Part shown: piece by piece, positions 42,593 through 52,379 of the stretch
Position numbering within the stretch: position 1 is the first letter of the stretch
How the letters are laid out: each line of letters opens with the position of its first letter
Assembly: GCF_010906925.1 (NCBI RefSeq)
Contig: NZ_VTVE01000004.1
Coordinates: 62,001 to 126,000 of the forward strand
Reading direction: 5' to 3'
DNA from: Pseudobutyrivibrio xylanivorans
GTDB lineage: Bacteria > Bacillota > Clostridia > Lachnospirales > Lachnospiraceae
Length of the DNA: 64,000 bases
Made by a program: the position numbers and the translations under genes
Notes under the pieces: model-generated
The model's database searches: none
Told to the model about the DNA's origin: nothing
What the model saw: the letters and a program-made list of their open reading frames with translations, nothing else

Positions 42593-43282
42593 ATGCAATT
42601 ACTTAATGAATTACAGTCGATGTCAGAAGTTGCAGTAGTTATACGACTTACGGTTGCCACATTGTTTGGAAGTCTTATTGGCTGGGAGCGTCTCGTAAGA
42701 CATCACAGCGCTGGTATTAAGACCTTTGCGCTGGTTAGTCTAGGCTCGGCAGTGGCTACAGTATTAAATCTTTATCTGGCTATGATACCAGGACTTAATG
42801 CTGATGTAAGCCGTATTCCAGCAGGTGTTGTAAGCGGAATTGGTTTCCTTGGAGCAGGTACCATTCTTGTTACAGGACGTCAACAGATTAAGGGCCTTTC
42901 CACTGCAGCGTCCCTCTGGGTTGCATCCTGCATGGGAATGGCAATAGGAGCTGGCTATATGATAGTTGGTTGTGCATGTTTCTTACTTGTACTCCTTGCC
43001 AACATCGTCCTCTATAGACTTAGCTCACGAGTTGAGGAAAATAGTAGACATATGAGTGTCTACATCGAAGTCAGCAAAAGCCGAGGCGTGTCCAAACTTC
43101 TAAAGGCCATATCGGATGCTGGATTTGAAATAAGCAGCATGATTAAAAGCCGTGAGAAAACAATCCAATCCACAGACATAGCGCTAATTATCGATATAGA
43201 TTTTGATCGTCGTCGCTCTCATCAAGAGGTTATTAACATGATCAGTGATTTGGATTATGTAAGTTATGTAGAAGAGGTATAG
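42593..43282 (+). CDS. MgtC/SapB family membrane protein
   Basis: A 229-residue MgtC-family protein: N-terminal four- to five-helix membrane domain (GSLIGWERLVRHHSAGIKTFALVS pattern) and a C-terminal ACT-like cytosolic domain. MgtC proteins help growth in low Mg2+ and affect membrane ATP synthase in pathogens; the role in commensals is unclear. It begins 25 bases after the ABC ATPase and could be co-transcribed. The ATG at 42593 is better spaced from GAGG than the GTG at 42587. Confidence 0.85.
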   Translation: MQLLNELQSMSEVAVVIRLTVATLFGSLIGWERLVRHHSAGIKTFALVSLGSAVATVLNLYLAMIPGLNADVSRIPAGVVSGIGFLGAGTILVTGRQQIKGLSTAASLWVASCMGMAIGAGYMIVGCACFLLVLLANIVLYRLSSRVEENSRHMSVYIEVSKSRGVSKLLKAISDAGFEISSMIKSREKTIQSTDIALIIDIDFDRRRSHQEVINMISDLDYVSYVEEV

Positions 43283-43310
43283 TAAAAATTGGATATAAAA
43301 TAGGTGAAAG

Positions 43311-43338
43311 AGGAACTGTCTAAAATTGCACAGTTCCT
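43311..43338 (+). terminator. Terminator after mgtC-like gene
   Basis: AGGAACTGT (43311-43319) pairs with ACAGTTCCT (43330-43338), followed by TTTTT. Confidence 0.88.
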
Positions 43339-43655
43339 TTTTGCATTTATTGTGCAAAATCACATGCCCTTTGATTGGGTTACTGATTGGGTGATTTGAA
43401 AGTAATCATAGGACTTGATTACTTGAAGCATAAAAGTGTCAATTTTTGATTATTTGGATGATTAAGTTAATGATTGAAAAGGCTAAAAACGTTGATTTTA
43501 TGGGATTTGTCGGGTTTTTACAAAAAATATGCAGAGTCATTTATTTACATCGCCGAAGTTGGGTCAATCATATTGACCAGGAAAAATAAAAGAGATAATG
43601 TGTTAACAGTGTTAAGTCATTAACACTTGAAAGCAACCGCTAGCGAGGATAAAAA
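43339..43655 (+). promoter_or_regulatory. Upstream region and operators of the ROK regulator gene
   Basis: An AT-rich stretch without a gene. Near its end are two dyads: GGTCAAT-CAT-ATTGACC (43562-43578) and AGTGTTAA-GTCA-TTAACACT (43608-43627), the latter preceded by another GTTAAC. TTGACC within the first dyad could be a -35, with TAATGT or GATAAT as -10 near 43594-43601. Dyads flanking a promoter suit autoregulation by the ROK protein. Confidence 0.55.
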
Positions 43656-44879
43656 ATGAAAAAATTTAAGGAAGTTGCAGGTAATAACACCAGCGATTTA
43701 TCAGAGATGAATCGCTCAGCTATTGTTAGAATCCTACAGCAAAAGGAGATATGCTCCAGAGCTGAGGTAGCTAAAATGATGGGACTGACCCAGGCGTCTA
43801 TAACAAAGCTCGTTGGCGCACTTATAGATATGGGAATTGTCTCAGAAGTAGGAATAGTTAAGGGTAATGGAAATAGACGTTCCATTGGACTGAGACTAAA
43901 TGCAGAAAAGAATCTGGTGATAGGCGTAAAGTTCTCACGACATGTGTTTGCAATAGGAGTATTTGATATCTCTGGAAAGCTATACACACAGCAGGAGACG
44001 GAATATAGCCTTAATGATTTTGCTGAGGATGTAATCGCCTCAATGAAAGAGCAGATTCATAAGCTTCTTAAAAAATATAAAAATGTTGTGGCAATCGGAC
44101 TTGCAGTTCCGGGACCTTATCTAAGAGGTGAGGGACGCATTGCTATGGTAACTCGAATGCCAAATTGGAGAACAGTCAACTTTATTGATGAGTTCAAGCA
44201 TGAGTTTGATAAGCCAGTGTTTATAGAACAGGATGCTAATGCCGGAGCCTTGGCAGAGTGGTGGTTTGGCAATCACGATAGACCACTTAATTCGTTAGCA
44301 TATTTTCTTATAGGTGAAGGTGTTGGTTCTGGAATAGTAGATCACGACCGACTTCTCCTTGGCAACTTAGGAATAGCAAGTGAGGTTGGTCATATCAGCA
44401 TCGACTATAAGGGACCTGTTTGCGAGTGCGGTAATAGAGGTTGTCTAGAGCTTTACTGCTCAACCATGGCACTCCTTAAAAAGGCTGAAAAGGATTTGCC
44501 TGAGCTTTTTGAAAAGCCATATGAAAACAGAGCAGAAGCATGCGCAAGAATATTTGATGCTGCAAGAGCTGGCAACAAAAAGGCAATCAAACTTGTAAAT
44601 GAAATTGCTGAGTATTTAGGATTCGGATGCGTCACACTTATAAATGCATACGACCCAGAGATTATTGTGATTGGCGATAGCATAGCTCAGGGTGATGAGC
44701 TACTTCTTCCAACTATTAAAAAGATAGTTGAAGAGAGAACCCTTAAGGCAATCAGCAGCAATGTAAGAATAGAGATTTCAAAGCTTAAAATTGACCCAAC
44801 CCTCTATGGGGCTGCGGCAATAGCTACAGATAGAGTACTTAGGAAACCAAGTGAGTATTTAACTTTGAACAAGGATTAG
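43656..44879 (+). CDS. ROK-family transcriptional regulator (XylR/NagC-like)
   Basis: A 407-residue ROK repressor. The N-terminal MarR-like helix-turn-helix (ICSRAEVAKMMGLTQASITK, residues about 28-50) is followed by the sugar-kinase-like ROK domain with the EQDANAGALAEWW segment and zinc motif CECGNRGCLELY. ROK regulators sense free or phosphorylated sugars. It is directly upstream of a monosaccharide ABC importer, which it most likely controls, together with its own promoter. Confidence 0.9.
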   Translation: MKKFKEVAGNNTSDLSEMNRSAIVRILQQKEICSRAEVAKMMGLTQASITKLVGALIDMGIVSEVGIVKGNGNRRSIGLRLNAEKNLVIGVKFSRHVFAIGVFDISGKLYTQQETEYSLNDFAEDVIASMKEQIHKLLKKYKNVVAIGLAVPGPYLRGEGRIAMVTRMPNWRTVNFIDEFKHEFDKPVFIEQDANAGALAEWWFGNHDRPLNSLAYFLIGEGVGSGIVDHDRLLLGNLGIASEVGHISIDYKGPVCECGNRGCLELYCSTMALLKKAEKDLPELFEKPYENRAEACARIFDAARAGNKKAIKLVNEIAEYLGFGCVTLINAYDPEIIVIGDSIAQGDELLLPTIKKIVEERTLKAISSNVRIEISKLKIDPTLYGAAAIATDRVLRKPSEYLTLNKD

Positions 44880-44915
44880 ATCTCAGTGGTACATAAATAG
44901 GGAGGTATTAGATAT

Positions 44916-46451
44916 ATGGAGAACAATTCTTTTATCCTTCAGATGAAAGGTATAACAAAAGAATTTCCAGGTGTTAAAGCACTTGATGATGTAAATCTCT
45001 CAGTGAAGACAGGCACGATTCATGCTATATGCGGTGAAAATGGTGCTGGAAAATCTACACTGATGAAGGTTTTATCTGGTGTTTATCCATATGGCACTTA
45101 CGATGGGGAAATCATCTTTGGCGGCCAGGAAATGAAATTCAGAAATATCAAAGAATCTGAGCATGCAGGAATTGCCATTATTCACCAGGAATTGACCATG
45201 ATACCTGAGTTATCCATTACAGAAAACATCTTCATGGGTAACGAAATAATCAAGCATGGCATGGTGGATTGGGCCGAGGAAAAGAGAAGAACCTATGAGA
45301 TTTTAAAGAAGGTTGGATTGTCAATCAACCCAGACATCTTAATCAAACATTTAGGTGTAGGTCAGCAGCAATTGGTAGAAATCGCAAAGGCACTTTCTAA
45401 AAATGTAAAGCTTTTGATTTTAGATGAGCCTACATCAGCCCTTAATGAGGCTGATTCAGAAAATCTTTTGGACTTGATGCTTGACCTTAAGAATAAGGGT
45501 ATTACATGTATTATGATTTCTCACAAGCTCAACGAAATAGCAGCTGTATCAGATGCAGTTACTGTAATTAGAGATGGACATACAGTTGAAAGCTACGATG
45601 TTGAAGCAGGAAAAGTAGATGAGGACAAAATCATTAAGGCAATGGTTGGTCGTTCAATTGAGAATCGTTATCCAGAGCATAAATCAAATCCTGGAGAGGT
45701 CATTTTTGAGGTGGATGATTGGTGCGTAGAGGACCCAGACGTTGAAGGCAGAATGGTATGTAAAAATGCCAGCTTCAATGTAAGAGCAGGAGAAATCGTT
45801 GGATTCGCTGGTCTGATGGGTGCAGGTAGAACCGAGCTTATGCGCTCTATATTTGGTCGCAACTACGGTATCTATCATAAGGGCACAATCAAGATAAAGG
45901 GTAGAGAAGTAAAGCTCACATCAGTTGAGTCAGCAATTAAAAACGGTATAGCTTACGTACCGGAGGATAGAAAGAATTTAGGACTTAATCTTTTGGATTC
46001 CATTAGAAAAACAGTTGTCGCAGCTAATTTAGACAAGATAACTAAAAAGGGACTTCTTGATTTAAATGATGAGAAAAAAGCAGCTGAGGAATACAGAACT
46101 TCACTTAAGATTAAGACTTCTAGTGTAGATAGAGGGGTAACTACTCTTTCAGGTGGTAATCAGCAAAAGGTAGTACTTTCAAAGTGGATGTTCACAGAGC
46201 CAGATATTTTGATTCTTGATGAACCTACACGAGGTATTGACGTTGGCGCTAAGTACGAGATTTACAAGCTTATCCATCAGTTGGCTGACGAAGGTAAAGC
46301 AGTTATTCTTGTATCTTCTGAGTTGCCTGAGCTTCTTGGAATGGCAGATAGAATCTATACCATTTTCGAGGGAACAATCACTGGTGAGATTGGTAGCAGT
46401 GAGGCAAGTCAGGAAGGACTTATGAAGCGTATGACCATAACATCTAACTAG
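44916..46451 (+). CDS. Monosaccharide ABC transporter ATPase (XylG/GguA-type)
   Basis: A 511-residue tandem ATPase of the CUT2 class. The first half has Walker A GENGAGKST and Walker B LLILDEPTSALNE. The second half has a degenerate Walker A region (GLMGAGRTE) but an intact signature (LSGGNQQKVVLSKW). This layout is standard for the xylose/multiple-monosaccharide importers. It precedes the permease by two bases. Confidence 0.9.
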   Translation: MENNSFILQMKGITKEFPGVKALDDVNLSVKTGTIHAICGENGAGKSTLMKVLSGVYPYGTYDGEIIFGGQEMKFRNIKESEHAGIAIIHQELTMIPELSITENIFMGNEIIKHGMVDWAEEKRRTYEILKKVGLSINPDILIKHLGVGQQQLVEIAKALSKNVKLLILDEPTSALNEADSENLLDLMLDLKNKGITCIMISHKLNEIAAVSDAVTVIRDGHTVESYDVEAGKVDEDKIIKAMVGRSIENRYPEHKSNPGEVIFEVDDWCVEDPDVEGRMVCKNASFNVRAGEIVGFAGLMGAGRTELMRSIFGRNYGIYHKGTIKIKGREVKLTSVESAIKNGIAYVPEDRKNLGLNLLDSIRKTVVAANLDKITKKGLLDLNDEKKAAEEYRTSLKIKTSSVDRGVTTLSGGNQQKVVLSKWMFTEPDILILDEPTRGIDVGAKYEIYKLIHQLADEGKAVILVSSELPELLGMADRIYTIFEGTITGEIGSSEASQEGLMKRMTITSN

Positions 46452-46453
46452 GG

Positions 46454-47689
46454 ATGTCTATATATGAAAGGATGGAAAAGGGAATGAAATACATTAAACA
46501 AGTATTGGGCGGTGATCTTCGCCAGTACACAATGGTTTTAGCGTTAGGCTTGTTGATTATTATTTTTAATATTATTTCTGGTGGAAGAATGCTTACATCT
46601 TCTAACTTCCAGAATCTTTTATCTGGAAATGCATACGTATTGATTCTTGCTCTTGGAATGTTGATGGTAATTGTAATTGGTCAGATTGATTTGTCAGTTG
46701 GTTCAGTTGCAGGTTTTGCTGGAATGGTAATGGCACTTGTAGCGAAAAATTACAGCATACCATGGTGGGCTGCAGTTTTAGTAGCTCTTGCAATCGGCGT
46801 ACTTGCTGGTGCATGGCATGGATTTTTCTTATCACAGCTTGGAATTCCAGGATTCATTACAACTCTTGGTGGCATGATGATTTTCAGAGGCGGTGTTATT
46901 TGGATTTCACGTTCAATTTCAGTGCCTGCTCCACAGGAGCTTAAGTGGTTTGGTTCTGGTTACTTACCAGAATGGGGACCATCCTTTACAGGCATGAACA
47001 ATTCAACTCTTTTGCTTGGAATTATCGGAATCGCTTGCTACATTTTCGCTCAGATTAAAAAGCATAAGCACTCAGGTGATGCAACAGGCGTGAAAGATCC
47101 AGTATGGGCTCTTGTTGTAAGAATTGTGCTTATGTCAGCAATTATTGGTTACTTTACATGGTTATTTGGCTCAGGACGAGTTGGAACCTCCTTCCCTGTT
47201 CCAGGACTTATCCTTTTAGTTCTCACTATTATCTATCACATCATTACACAGCGAACCAAATTCGGACGTCATGTGTATGCTGTGGGTGGTAATAAAGCAG
47301 CAGCTGCACTTTCAGGTGTAAATGTAAAAAGAACATATTTCCTTACAATGATGAATATGTCTTTCCTATCAGCTGTTGCAGGTATTCTTTTCGTAGGTCG
47401 TGCCACAGCTGCAGGACCTGCGGATGGAACTTCCTGGGAAATGGATGCTATCGCATCAGTATTCATCGGTGGTGCTGCAGTATCAGGTGGTGTTGGTACA
47501 ATCCTTGCTACTATCGTCGGTGGTCTTGTAATGGCAGTACTTAACAACGGTCTTATGCTCATGGGTGTTGGAGCTGACCGTACACAGGTTATCAAGGGCT
47601 TCGTTCTTTTAGCAGCGGTAGCATTTGATGTCTACAACAAAAAGAGTGGAAAGAGTTCTATCATAGGTAGACTTTTCGCAAATAAATAA
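46454..47689 (+). CDS. Monosaccharide ABC transporter permease (XylH/GguB-type)
   Basis: A 411-residue CUT2 permease with about 10-12 helices, longer than ribose-type permeases and matching XylH/GguB length. The family segment MVIVIGQIDLSVGSVAGF and the C-terminal GGAAVSGGVGTILATIVGGLVM are present. Several in-frame ATGs (46454, 46472, 46484) exist with poorly spaced ribosome binding sites, so the exact N-terminus is uncertain. Confidence 0.88.
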   Translation: MSIYERMEKGMKYIKQVLGGDLRQYTMVLALGLLIIIFNIISGGRMLTSSNFQNLLSGNAYVLILALGMLMVIVIGQIDLSVGSVAGFAGMVMALVAKNYSIPWWAAVLVALAIGVLAGAWHGFFLSQLGIPGFITTLGGMMIFRGGVIWISRSISVPAPQELKWFGSGYLPEWGPSFTGMNNSTLLLGIIGIACYIFAQIKKHKHSGDATGVKDPVWALVVRIVLMSAIIGYFTWLFGSGRVGTSFPVPGLILLVLTIIYHIITQRTKFGRHVYAVGGNKAAAALSGVNVKRTYFLTMMNMSFLSAVAGILFVGRATAAGPADGTSWEMDAIASVFIGGAAVSGGVGTILATIVGGLVMAVLNNGLMLMGVGADRTQVIKGFVLLAAVAFDVYNKKSGKSSIIGRLFANK

Positions 47690-47712
47690 CTTTCACTAAA
47701 GGAGGAAGGAAA

Positions 47713-48852
47713 ATGAAAAAAAGAACACTTTTGTCAATGGCGATGGCGGCAACAATGATGATGTCCACCTTCGTTGGTTGCGGGGGCGGCCGTGAAGGTG
47801 CTGGGGATGCAGCTTCAACAGACACATCAGCTTCTACTGAGCAGACAGCAGAGGCAACAACTGGAGAACTTCCAGGATTTGAAAAGGGGGCAACAATCGG
47901 TATTTCTCTTCCATGGCTTGGAACACAGAACTGGAAGGAAGCTGAGGAAATGTTCACAGAGCAGCTTGAGGCAGCTGGATATACTCCACTTGTTCAGGCA
48001 GCTGATAATAAGGTAACACAGCAGCAACAGCAGATTGAGTCTATGATTGAGAACGGTGCAAAGGTTATCGTTGTTGGTCCAGTTGATGGCTCACAGCTTG
48101 GTTCTGTACTTGAGCAGGCTAAGGAAGCTGGCGTATATGTAATCGGTTACGATAGACTTCTTGAGAACACAACAGGTGTTGACGGCGTTGTACAGTTCGG
48201 TTCAGTAAAGACAGGTGAGCTCCAGGCTCAGGCACTTTTAGATGGTCTTAAGGAAAAGAAGGGTGAGGGCCCTTACAACATCGAGCTTTTCGGTGGTGGT
48301 CCTGCTGATCCAAATGCACCAAACTTCTTCAAGGGTGCTATGTCAGTACTTCAGCCATACATTGATGATGGCACAGTAACAATCGTTTCTGGTCAGACAG
48401 ACTTTACAGAGTGTGCAACAGTTGACTGGGACAACTCAAAGGCACAGGCTAGAATGGATACACTTCTTTCTGGATTCTATTCAGACAAGGAAATCCATGG
48501 TGTCCTTTGCCCTAACGATGGTATCGCACGTGCATGTATCACAGCTTGCGAAAACGCTGGTCAGGATATCCCTGTAGTATCTGGTCTTGATGCTGAGAAT
48601 GAGTCAGTTGAGTGGGTATGGGCTGGCAAGCAGTACTCTACAGTTGCTAAGCCAACAGAGGACCTTGTAGCTAAGACAATTGAAATCATTGATTCACTTC
48701 AGGCAGGCAATGGTATGCCAGCAACAGATGTAACAGCAAACAATGGTGTTATCGATGTTCCAGTATATGAGCTTCCACCAGTAGTTGTTACAAAAGAGAA
48801 TGCTAAAGAAGTTTTTGCAAATGATCCTTCAAGACTTGAATTATTAAAGTAA
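47713..48852 (+). CDS. Monosaccharide-binding lipoprotein (ChvE/XylF-like)
   Basis: A 379-residue periplasmic-binding-protein-like lipoprotein; the lipobox ends FVGC (Cys23). The sugar-binding fold starts with ATIGISLPWLGTQNWKEAEEM and includes the ribose/xylose-type segments IVVGPVDGSQLG and CPNDGIARACITAC. The family takes xylose, glucose, galactose or arabinose. Operon order ATPase-permease-binding protein is less common than binding protein first. Codon use suggests high expression. Confidence 0.88.
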   Translation: MKKRTLLSMAMAATMMMSTFVGCGGGREGAGDAASTDTSASTEQTAEATTGELPGFEKGATIGISLPWLGTQNWKEAEEMFTEQLEAAGYTPLVQAADNKVTQQQQQIESMIENGAKVIVVGPVDGSQLGSVLEQAKEAGVYVIGYDRLLENTTGVDGVVQFGSVKTGELQAQALLDGLKEKKGEGPYNIELFGGGPADPNAPNFFKGAMSVLQPYIDDGTVTIVSGQTDFTECATVDWDNSKAQARMDTLLSGFYSDKEIHGVLCPNDGIARACITACENAGQDIPVVSGLDAENESVEWVWAGKQYSTVAKPTEDLVAKTIEIIDSLQAGNGMPATDVTANNGVIDVPVYELPPVVVTKENAKEVFANDPSRLELLK

Positions 48853-48880
48853 ACAATTTCTTCATTATCTCTTATAATAA

Positions 48881-48908
48881 AAGGGCAGTGAGTAATTCCA
48901 CTGCCCTT
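48881..48908 (+). terminator. Hairpin after the binding-protein gene
   Basis: AAGGGCAGTG (48881-48890) pairs exactly with CACTGCCCTT (48899-48908). The tract after it is A-rich, so transcription may continue into the kinase gene. Confidence 0.65.
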
Positions 48909-48942
48909 AAATAATAATTAGGTAACAAAGGGAGGTTTTATT

Positions 48943-49926
48943 TTGGAAAAGAAGATTGACGTTGTGGCATTAGGTGAGCTTCTAATCGACATGACAAACA
49001 ATGGTGTTTCAGCAAGCAATAACGATTTATTTGAGGCAAATCCTGGAGGAGCACCTTGCAATGTGCTTGCAATGTTAAAACGATTTGGACATAGTGTTAG
49101 CTTCATTGGAAAGGTTGGGGACGATATATTTGGCCGCAAGCTTAAGGACACTTTGGACGAAGTTGGTATTAGCACAGAAAATCTTTTGATGGATAAGGAT
49201 GTACGTACAACACTTGCATTCGTGAAGACGTTTGCAGATGGGGACAGAGATTTTTCTTTCTATAGAAATCCTGGAGCAGATATGATGCTTCGTAAAGACG
49301 AAGTGAATCCATCACTTATTGAACAGGCAAAGATTTTCCATTTCGGTACACTTTCTATGACACATGAAATGCCAAGAGAGGCTACCGTATATGCGTTAGA
49401 GATAGCAAAGAAAAGTGGTGCAATTATCACTTTTGATCCAAATCTAAGAGAGCCTCTTTGGAATAGTTTAGATGAGGCTAAGGAGCAGGTTGTAAAGGGC
49501 CTTGAGTACTGTGACTATCTTAAGATTTCCGACAATGAAATCCAGTGGCTTACAGGAGAAGAGGATTTTACAGCTGGTGTAAATAAAATTAGAGCTCAGT
49601 TTGATATTCCACTTATTACCGTTTCAATGGGTAAGGATGGAAGCCGAGCATACTATTTAAATAAAAAGACAGGTGTTGAACATATAGTAGAGGTAGCACC
49701 TTTCCTTTCGGAAGATACAATCGAGACAACTGGAGCAGGAGATACATTTTGCGCAAGCGTTCTCCATCATTTGCTTCAGAATGGACTTGAGGACTGGGAT
49801 GAGAAAAAGCTTCAATCAATGCTTACTGTTGCCAATGCAGCAGCATCTTTAATCACGAGAGTAAAGGGCGCCCTTAGAGTGATGCCACAGCTAGAGGATG
49901 TGGAGGCTCTTGTAAAAACAAGGTGA
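48943..49926 (+). CDS. scrK: PfkB-family fructokinase
   Basis: A 327-residue ribokinase-family sugar kinase. N-terminal GELLIDMTNNG and NPGGAPCNVLAML, and the C-terminal catalytic motif TTGAGDTFCASV with its Asp base, are characteristic of fructokinases. The start is TTG at 48943, after GGGAGGT. Near a mannose-isomerase-like gene (50763), it would turn fructose made from mannose, or imported fructose, into fructose-6-phosphate. Confidence 0.87.
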   Translation: MEKKIDVVALGELLIDMTNNGVSASNNDLFEANPGGAPCNVLAMLKRFGHSVSFIGKVGDDIFGRKLKDTLDEVGISTENLLMDKDVRTTLAFVKTFADGDRDFSFYRNPGADMMLRKDEVNPSLIEQAKIFHFGTLSMTHEMPREATVYALEIAKKSGAIITFDPNLREPLWNSLDEAKEQVVKGLEYCDYLKISDNEIQWLTGEEDFTAGVNKIRAQFDIPLITVSMGKDGSRAYYLNKKTGVEHIVEVAPFLSEDTIETTGAGDTFCASVLHHLLQNGLEDWDEKKLQSMLTVANAAASLITRVKGALRVMPQLEDVEALVKTR

Positions 49927-49930
49927 TTAA

Positions 49931-50734
49931 ATGGATTATGAAATAGTTTTTTGTGATGTAGATGGTACATTGCTAAATAATGAACATAGGATGCTAGATA
50001 GCACCATACAGGCAATAAAGCAGTTAAAAGCAAAGGATATTCCTTTTGTAATTGTTACTGCAAGGGGGCCATCAGGGATTTATCCTATTTTCAAAAGATA
50101 TAATTTTACATGCCCAATGGCGTGTTATAGCGGCGCACTAGTTATGGATGAGCAGGGCAATGTTTTACAGTCTAATGGATTTTCAAGAAAGACAGCAGCA
50201 ACTGTTATTCATTTTATTGAGGCAGAGCAGTTTGATTGTACGTGGAATATTTATTCCATGAATATGTGGATTGTAAATAACAAAAATGATCCGCGAGTAA
50301 AGAGGGAAGAGTCTATTGTGGAGGTTGAGGCCACAGAGGGGGATATTTCAGATTTACCAGCTGGGGCCAATGTAGGCAAGATTTTGTGTATGTGTAATCC
50401 AAAGCAAACGGGGGCAATTGAGAATGCACTTAAGGCAAAATTTCCATGCCTATCAATTGTAAGGTCTTCAGATATTTTAATAGAAATAATGAATAAGGGT
50501 ATATCTAAAGGGGGCAGCATAAGATTTCTTTGTGATGAATGGAATATCGGACTGGATAAAACAGTTGGATTTGGGGATCATTACAACGATTTAGATATGC
50601 TTGAAACTGTGGCCATGCCATTTATTATGGAAAATGGGCCAGAGGAATTAAAGGCGAAAATAGAGAATATAACTTTAAGCAATGAGTCAGATGGAATATA
50701 CTATGGATTAAAGAAGATAGGACTTGTTGAATAG
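49931..50734 (+). CDS. HAD-superfamily (Cof-type) phosphatase
   Basis: A 267-residue Cof/HAD-IIB hydrolase. Motif I is FCDVDGTLLNN with both catalytic Asp residues; motif II is IVTARG; the C-terminal motif is GFGDHYNDLDML, where most members have GDxxND. Such enzymes dephosphorylate sugar phosphates broadly. It starts five bases after the fructokinase stop, with AAGGTGATTAA as ribosome binding site, so it is in the same operon. Confidence 0.87.
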   Translation: MDYEIVFCDVDGTLLNNEHRMLDSTIQAIKQLKAKDIPFVIVTARGPSGIYPIFKRYNFTCPMACYSGALVMDEQGNVLQSNGFSRKTAATVIHFIEAEQFDCTWNIYSMNMWIVNNKNDPRVKREESIVEVEATEGDISDLPAGANVGKILCMCNPKQTGAIENALKAKFPCLSIVRSSDILIEIMNKGISKGGSIRFLCDEWNIGLDKTVGFGDHYNDLDMLETVAMPFIMENGPEELKAKIENITLSNESDGIYYGLKKIGLVE

Positions 50735-50762
50735 AGACATATAATGTATGGGAGGATATTAC

Positions 50763-52043
50763 ATGGGGAAGTATGAATTAGACTCAGCAGAAAACAGAGA
50801 ATTTCTTTTAGGATTGAGGGACAACCTACTTTCCTTTGGACATAGGTTTCCATCCCCTGGTGGCGGTTCCTACTACCTGGGAGATGACGGCACACCTTGG
50901 ACAGATAGACCTAGGGAAACATGGATTACCAGTAGAATGTGCCATGTGTACAGTATGGGAGCTATGCTTGGCCATGAGGGCAGTGGGGCTCTTGCTGCGG
51001 CTGCACTTAAGGGGCTTATGGGAGAGCTTCATGACCATGAAAATGGTGGCTGGTACGCAGGACTGACTGCTGAGGGTCAGGTGCTTCCTAACAAGGCTTG
51101 CTATGCCCATGCATTTGTTATTTTAGCAGGCTCATCTGCCATGCTTGCCGGTATTTCTGGGGGCAAGGAGCTGCTTCAAGATGCACTTCGTATATACGAT
51201 AAATATTTTTGGGATGAAAAGCTGGGACTTTCTGTAGACACATGGAATACCCAGTTTACTGAACTTGATTCCTACAGAGGCCTCAACGCTAATATGCATA
51301 CAGTTGAGGCTTTTCTTGCTGCAGCAGATGCTACAGGTGATGAAAAATATAGAGTCAGAGCAGGCAGGATAATAGACCACGTCCTTGGATGGGCTAGGGA
51401 CAATGACTGGAGAATTCCTGAGCACTATCTCAGTGATTGGACTCCTGATTTAGAGTGTAATAAGGAAAAGCCTGATGATCAGTTCAAGCCTTATGGAGCT
51501 ACACCGGGCCATGGAATAGAGTGGGCTAGACTTATTACCCAATGGGCAGTATCAAGTTTTGGACAGCCAGATGATGAAACAGATGCTATAGGGGGCACAT
51601 CAAAAGCTATTCCAGAGGGGAAATTTGCAGACTACATTGAAGCAGCAGAATGCCTCTATAACAGAGCTATTTCTGATGCGTGGAATGCAGACGGGGCACC
51701 AGGCATTTGCTATACTACTGGCTGGGATGGCAAGCCTATTGTTCATGACAGAATGCATTGGACACTTGCAGAGGCGATTAACACCTCGGCGGTACTTTAT
51801 AGGGTGACTTGGAATGATAAATATCTGAATGATTATGCTGCATTCATGGAGTACTTAGATACCTATGTTGTAGACCATGTAAATGGTTCATGGTTCCATC
51901 AGCTTGATCAAAACAACAAGCTCCTTACCACAGTATGGCCAGGCAAGTCTGACATATACCATGCACTTCAGGCGACATTGATTCCTTATAATGAAGCAAT
52001 TGGAGTATCGATTGCAAAGGCTGTGGCGAGACCACAGGTTTGA
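50763..52043 (+). CDS. AGE-family aldose-ketose isomerase (mannose isomerase/YihS-like)
   Basis: A 426-residue (alpha/alpha)6-barrel protein of the N-acylglucosamine-2-epimerase superfamily. It resembles E. coli YihS and bacterial D-mannose isomerases more than cellobiose epimerases: WITSRMCHVYS (catalytic Arg), RGLNANMHTVEAFL (His), GATPGHGIEWARL (His, Glu) and SDIYHAL (His) are all kept. The expected reaction is mannose to fructose, which the fructokinase upstream could phosphorylate. A sulfoquinovose isomerase role is possible, but no other sulfoquinovose genes are seen. ATG 50763 follows GGGAGG. Confidence 0.82.
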   Translation: MGKYELDSAENREFLLGLRDNLLSFGHRFPSPGGGSYYLGDDGTPWTDRPRETWITSRMCHVYSMGAMLGHEGSGALAAAALKGLMGELHDHENGGWYAGLTAEGQVLPNKACYAHAFVILAGSSAMLAGISGGKELLQDALRIYDKYFWDEKLGLSVDTWNTQFTELDSYRGLNANMHTVEAFLAAADATGDEKYRVRAGRIIDHVLGWARDNDWRIPEHYLSDWTPDLECNKEKPDDQFKPYGATPGHGIEWARLITQWAVSSFGQPDDETDAIGGTSKAIPEGKFADYIEAAECLYNRAISDAWNADGAPGICYTTGWDGKPIVHDRMHWTLAEAINTSAVLYRVTWNDKYLNDYAAFMEYLDTYVVDHVNGSWFHQLDQNNKLLTTVWPGKSDIYHALQATLIPYNEAIGVSIAKAVARPQV

Positions 52044-52196
52044 AATATGAGATTTACCACCCTTGAAAGGAGAAAAAGGGGTACATATCAGTTCGGGCGG
52101 TTACTTTTTCTTTATCAAATTATTAAAATTTGGTTTAGAAGTTATTGACAATTTTAAATAAGATGCTAATATGAGTTTATACTCAAGAAAGGCGCT

Positions 52197-52232
52197 ATGT
52201 GTAGCGAAGGTGGAGGAATGATAATTAGATAG
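52197..52232 (+). CDS. Possible 11-codon leader peptide
   Basis: ATG TGT AGC ... AGA TAG encodes MCSEGGGMIIR, preceded by GAAAGG at four bases. An internal in-frame ATG preceded by GGAGG gives an alternative MIIR. It lies in the ABC-F leader upstream of the terminator, where a drug-stalled ribosome could alter folding. Evidence is positional only. Confidence 0.4.
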   Translation: MCSEGGGMIIR

Positions 52233-52379
52233 TTTAATTCGGTAAATGCAAATGAAGATTTATGGCCCAAAAGGGTCTGTTTGTGTGTGCCTAATTAGAT
52301 TATCGTTTTCATTTTTGAAGCTTTTGACACGTGGTAAATATCTACGTGATAATAGCGTGTATTTCAAATATGTACGTTA

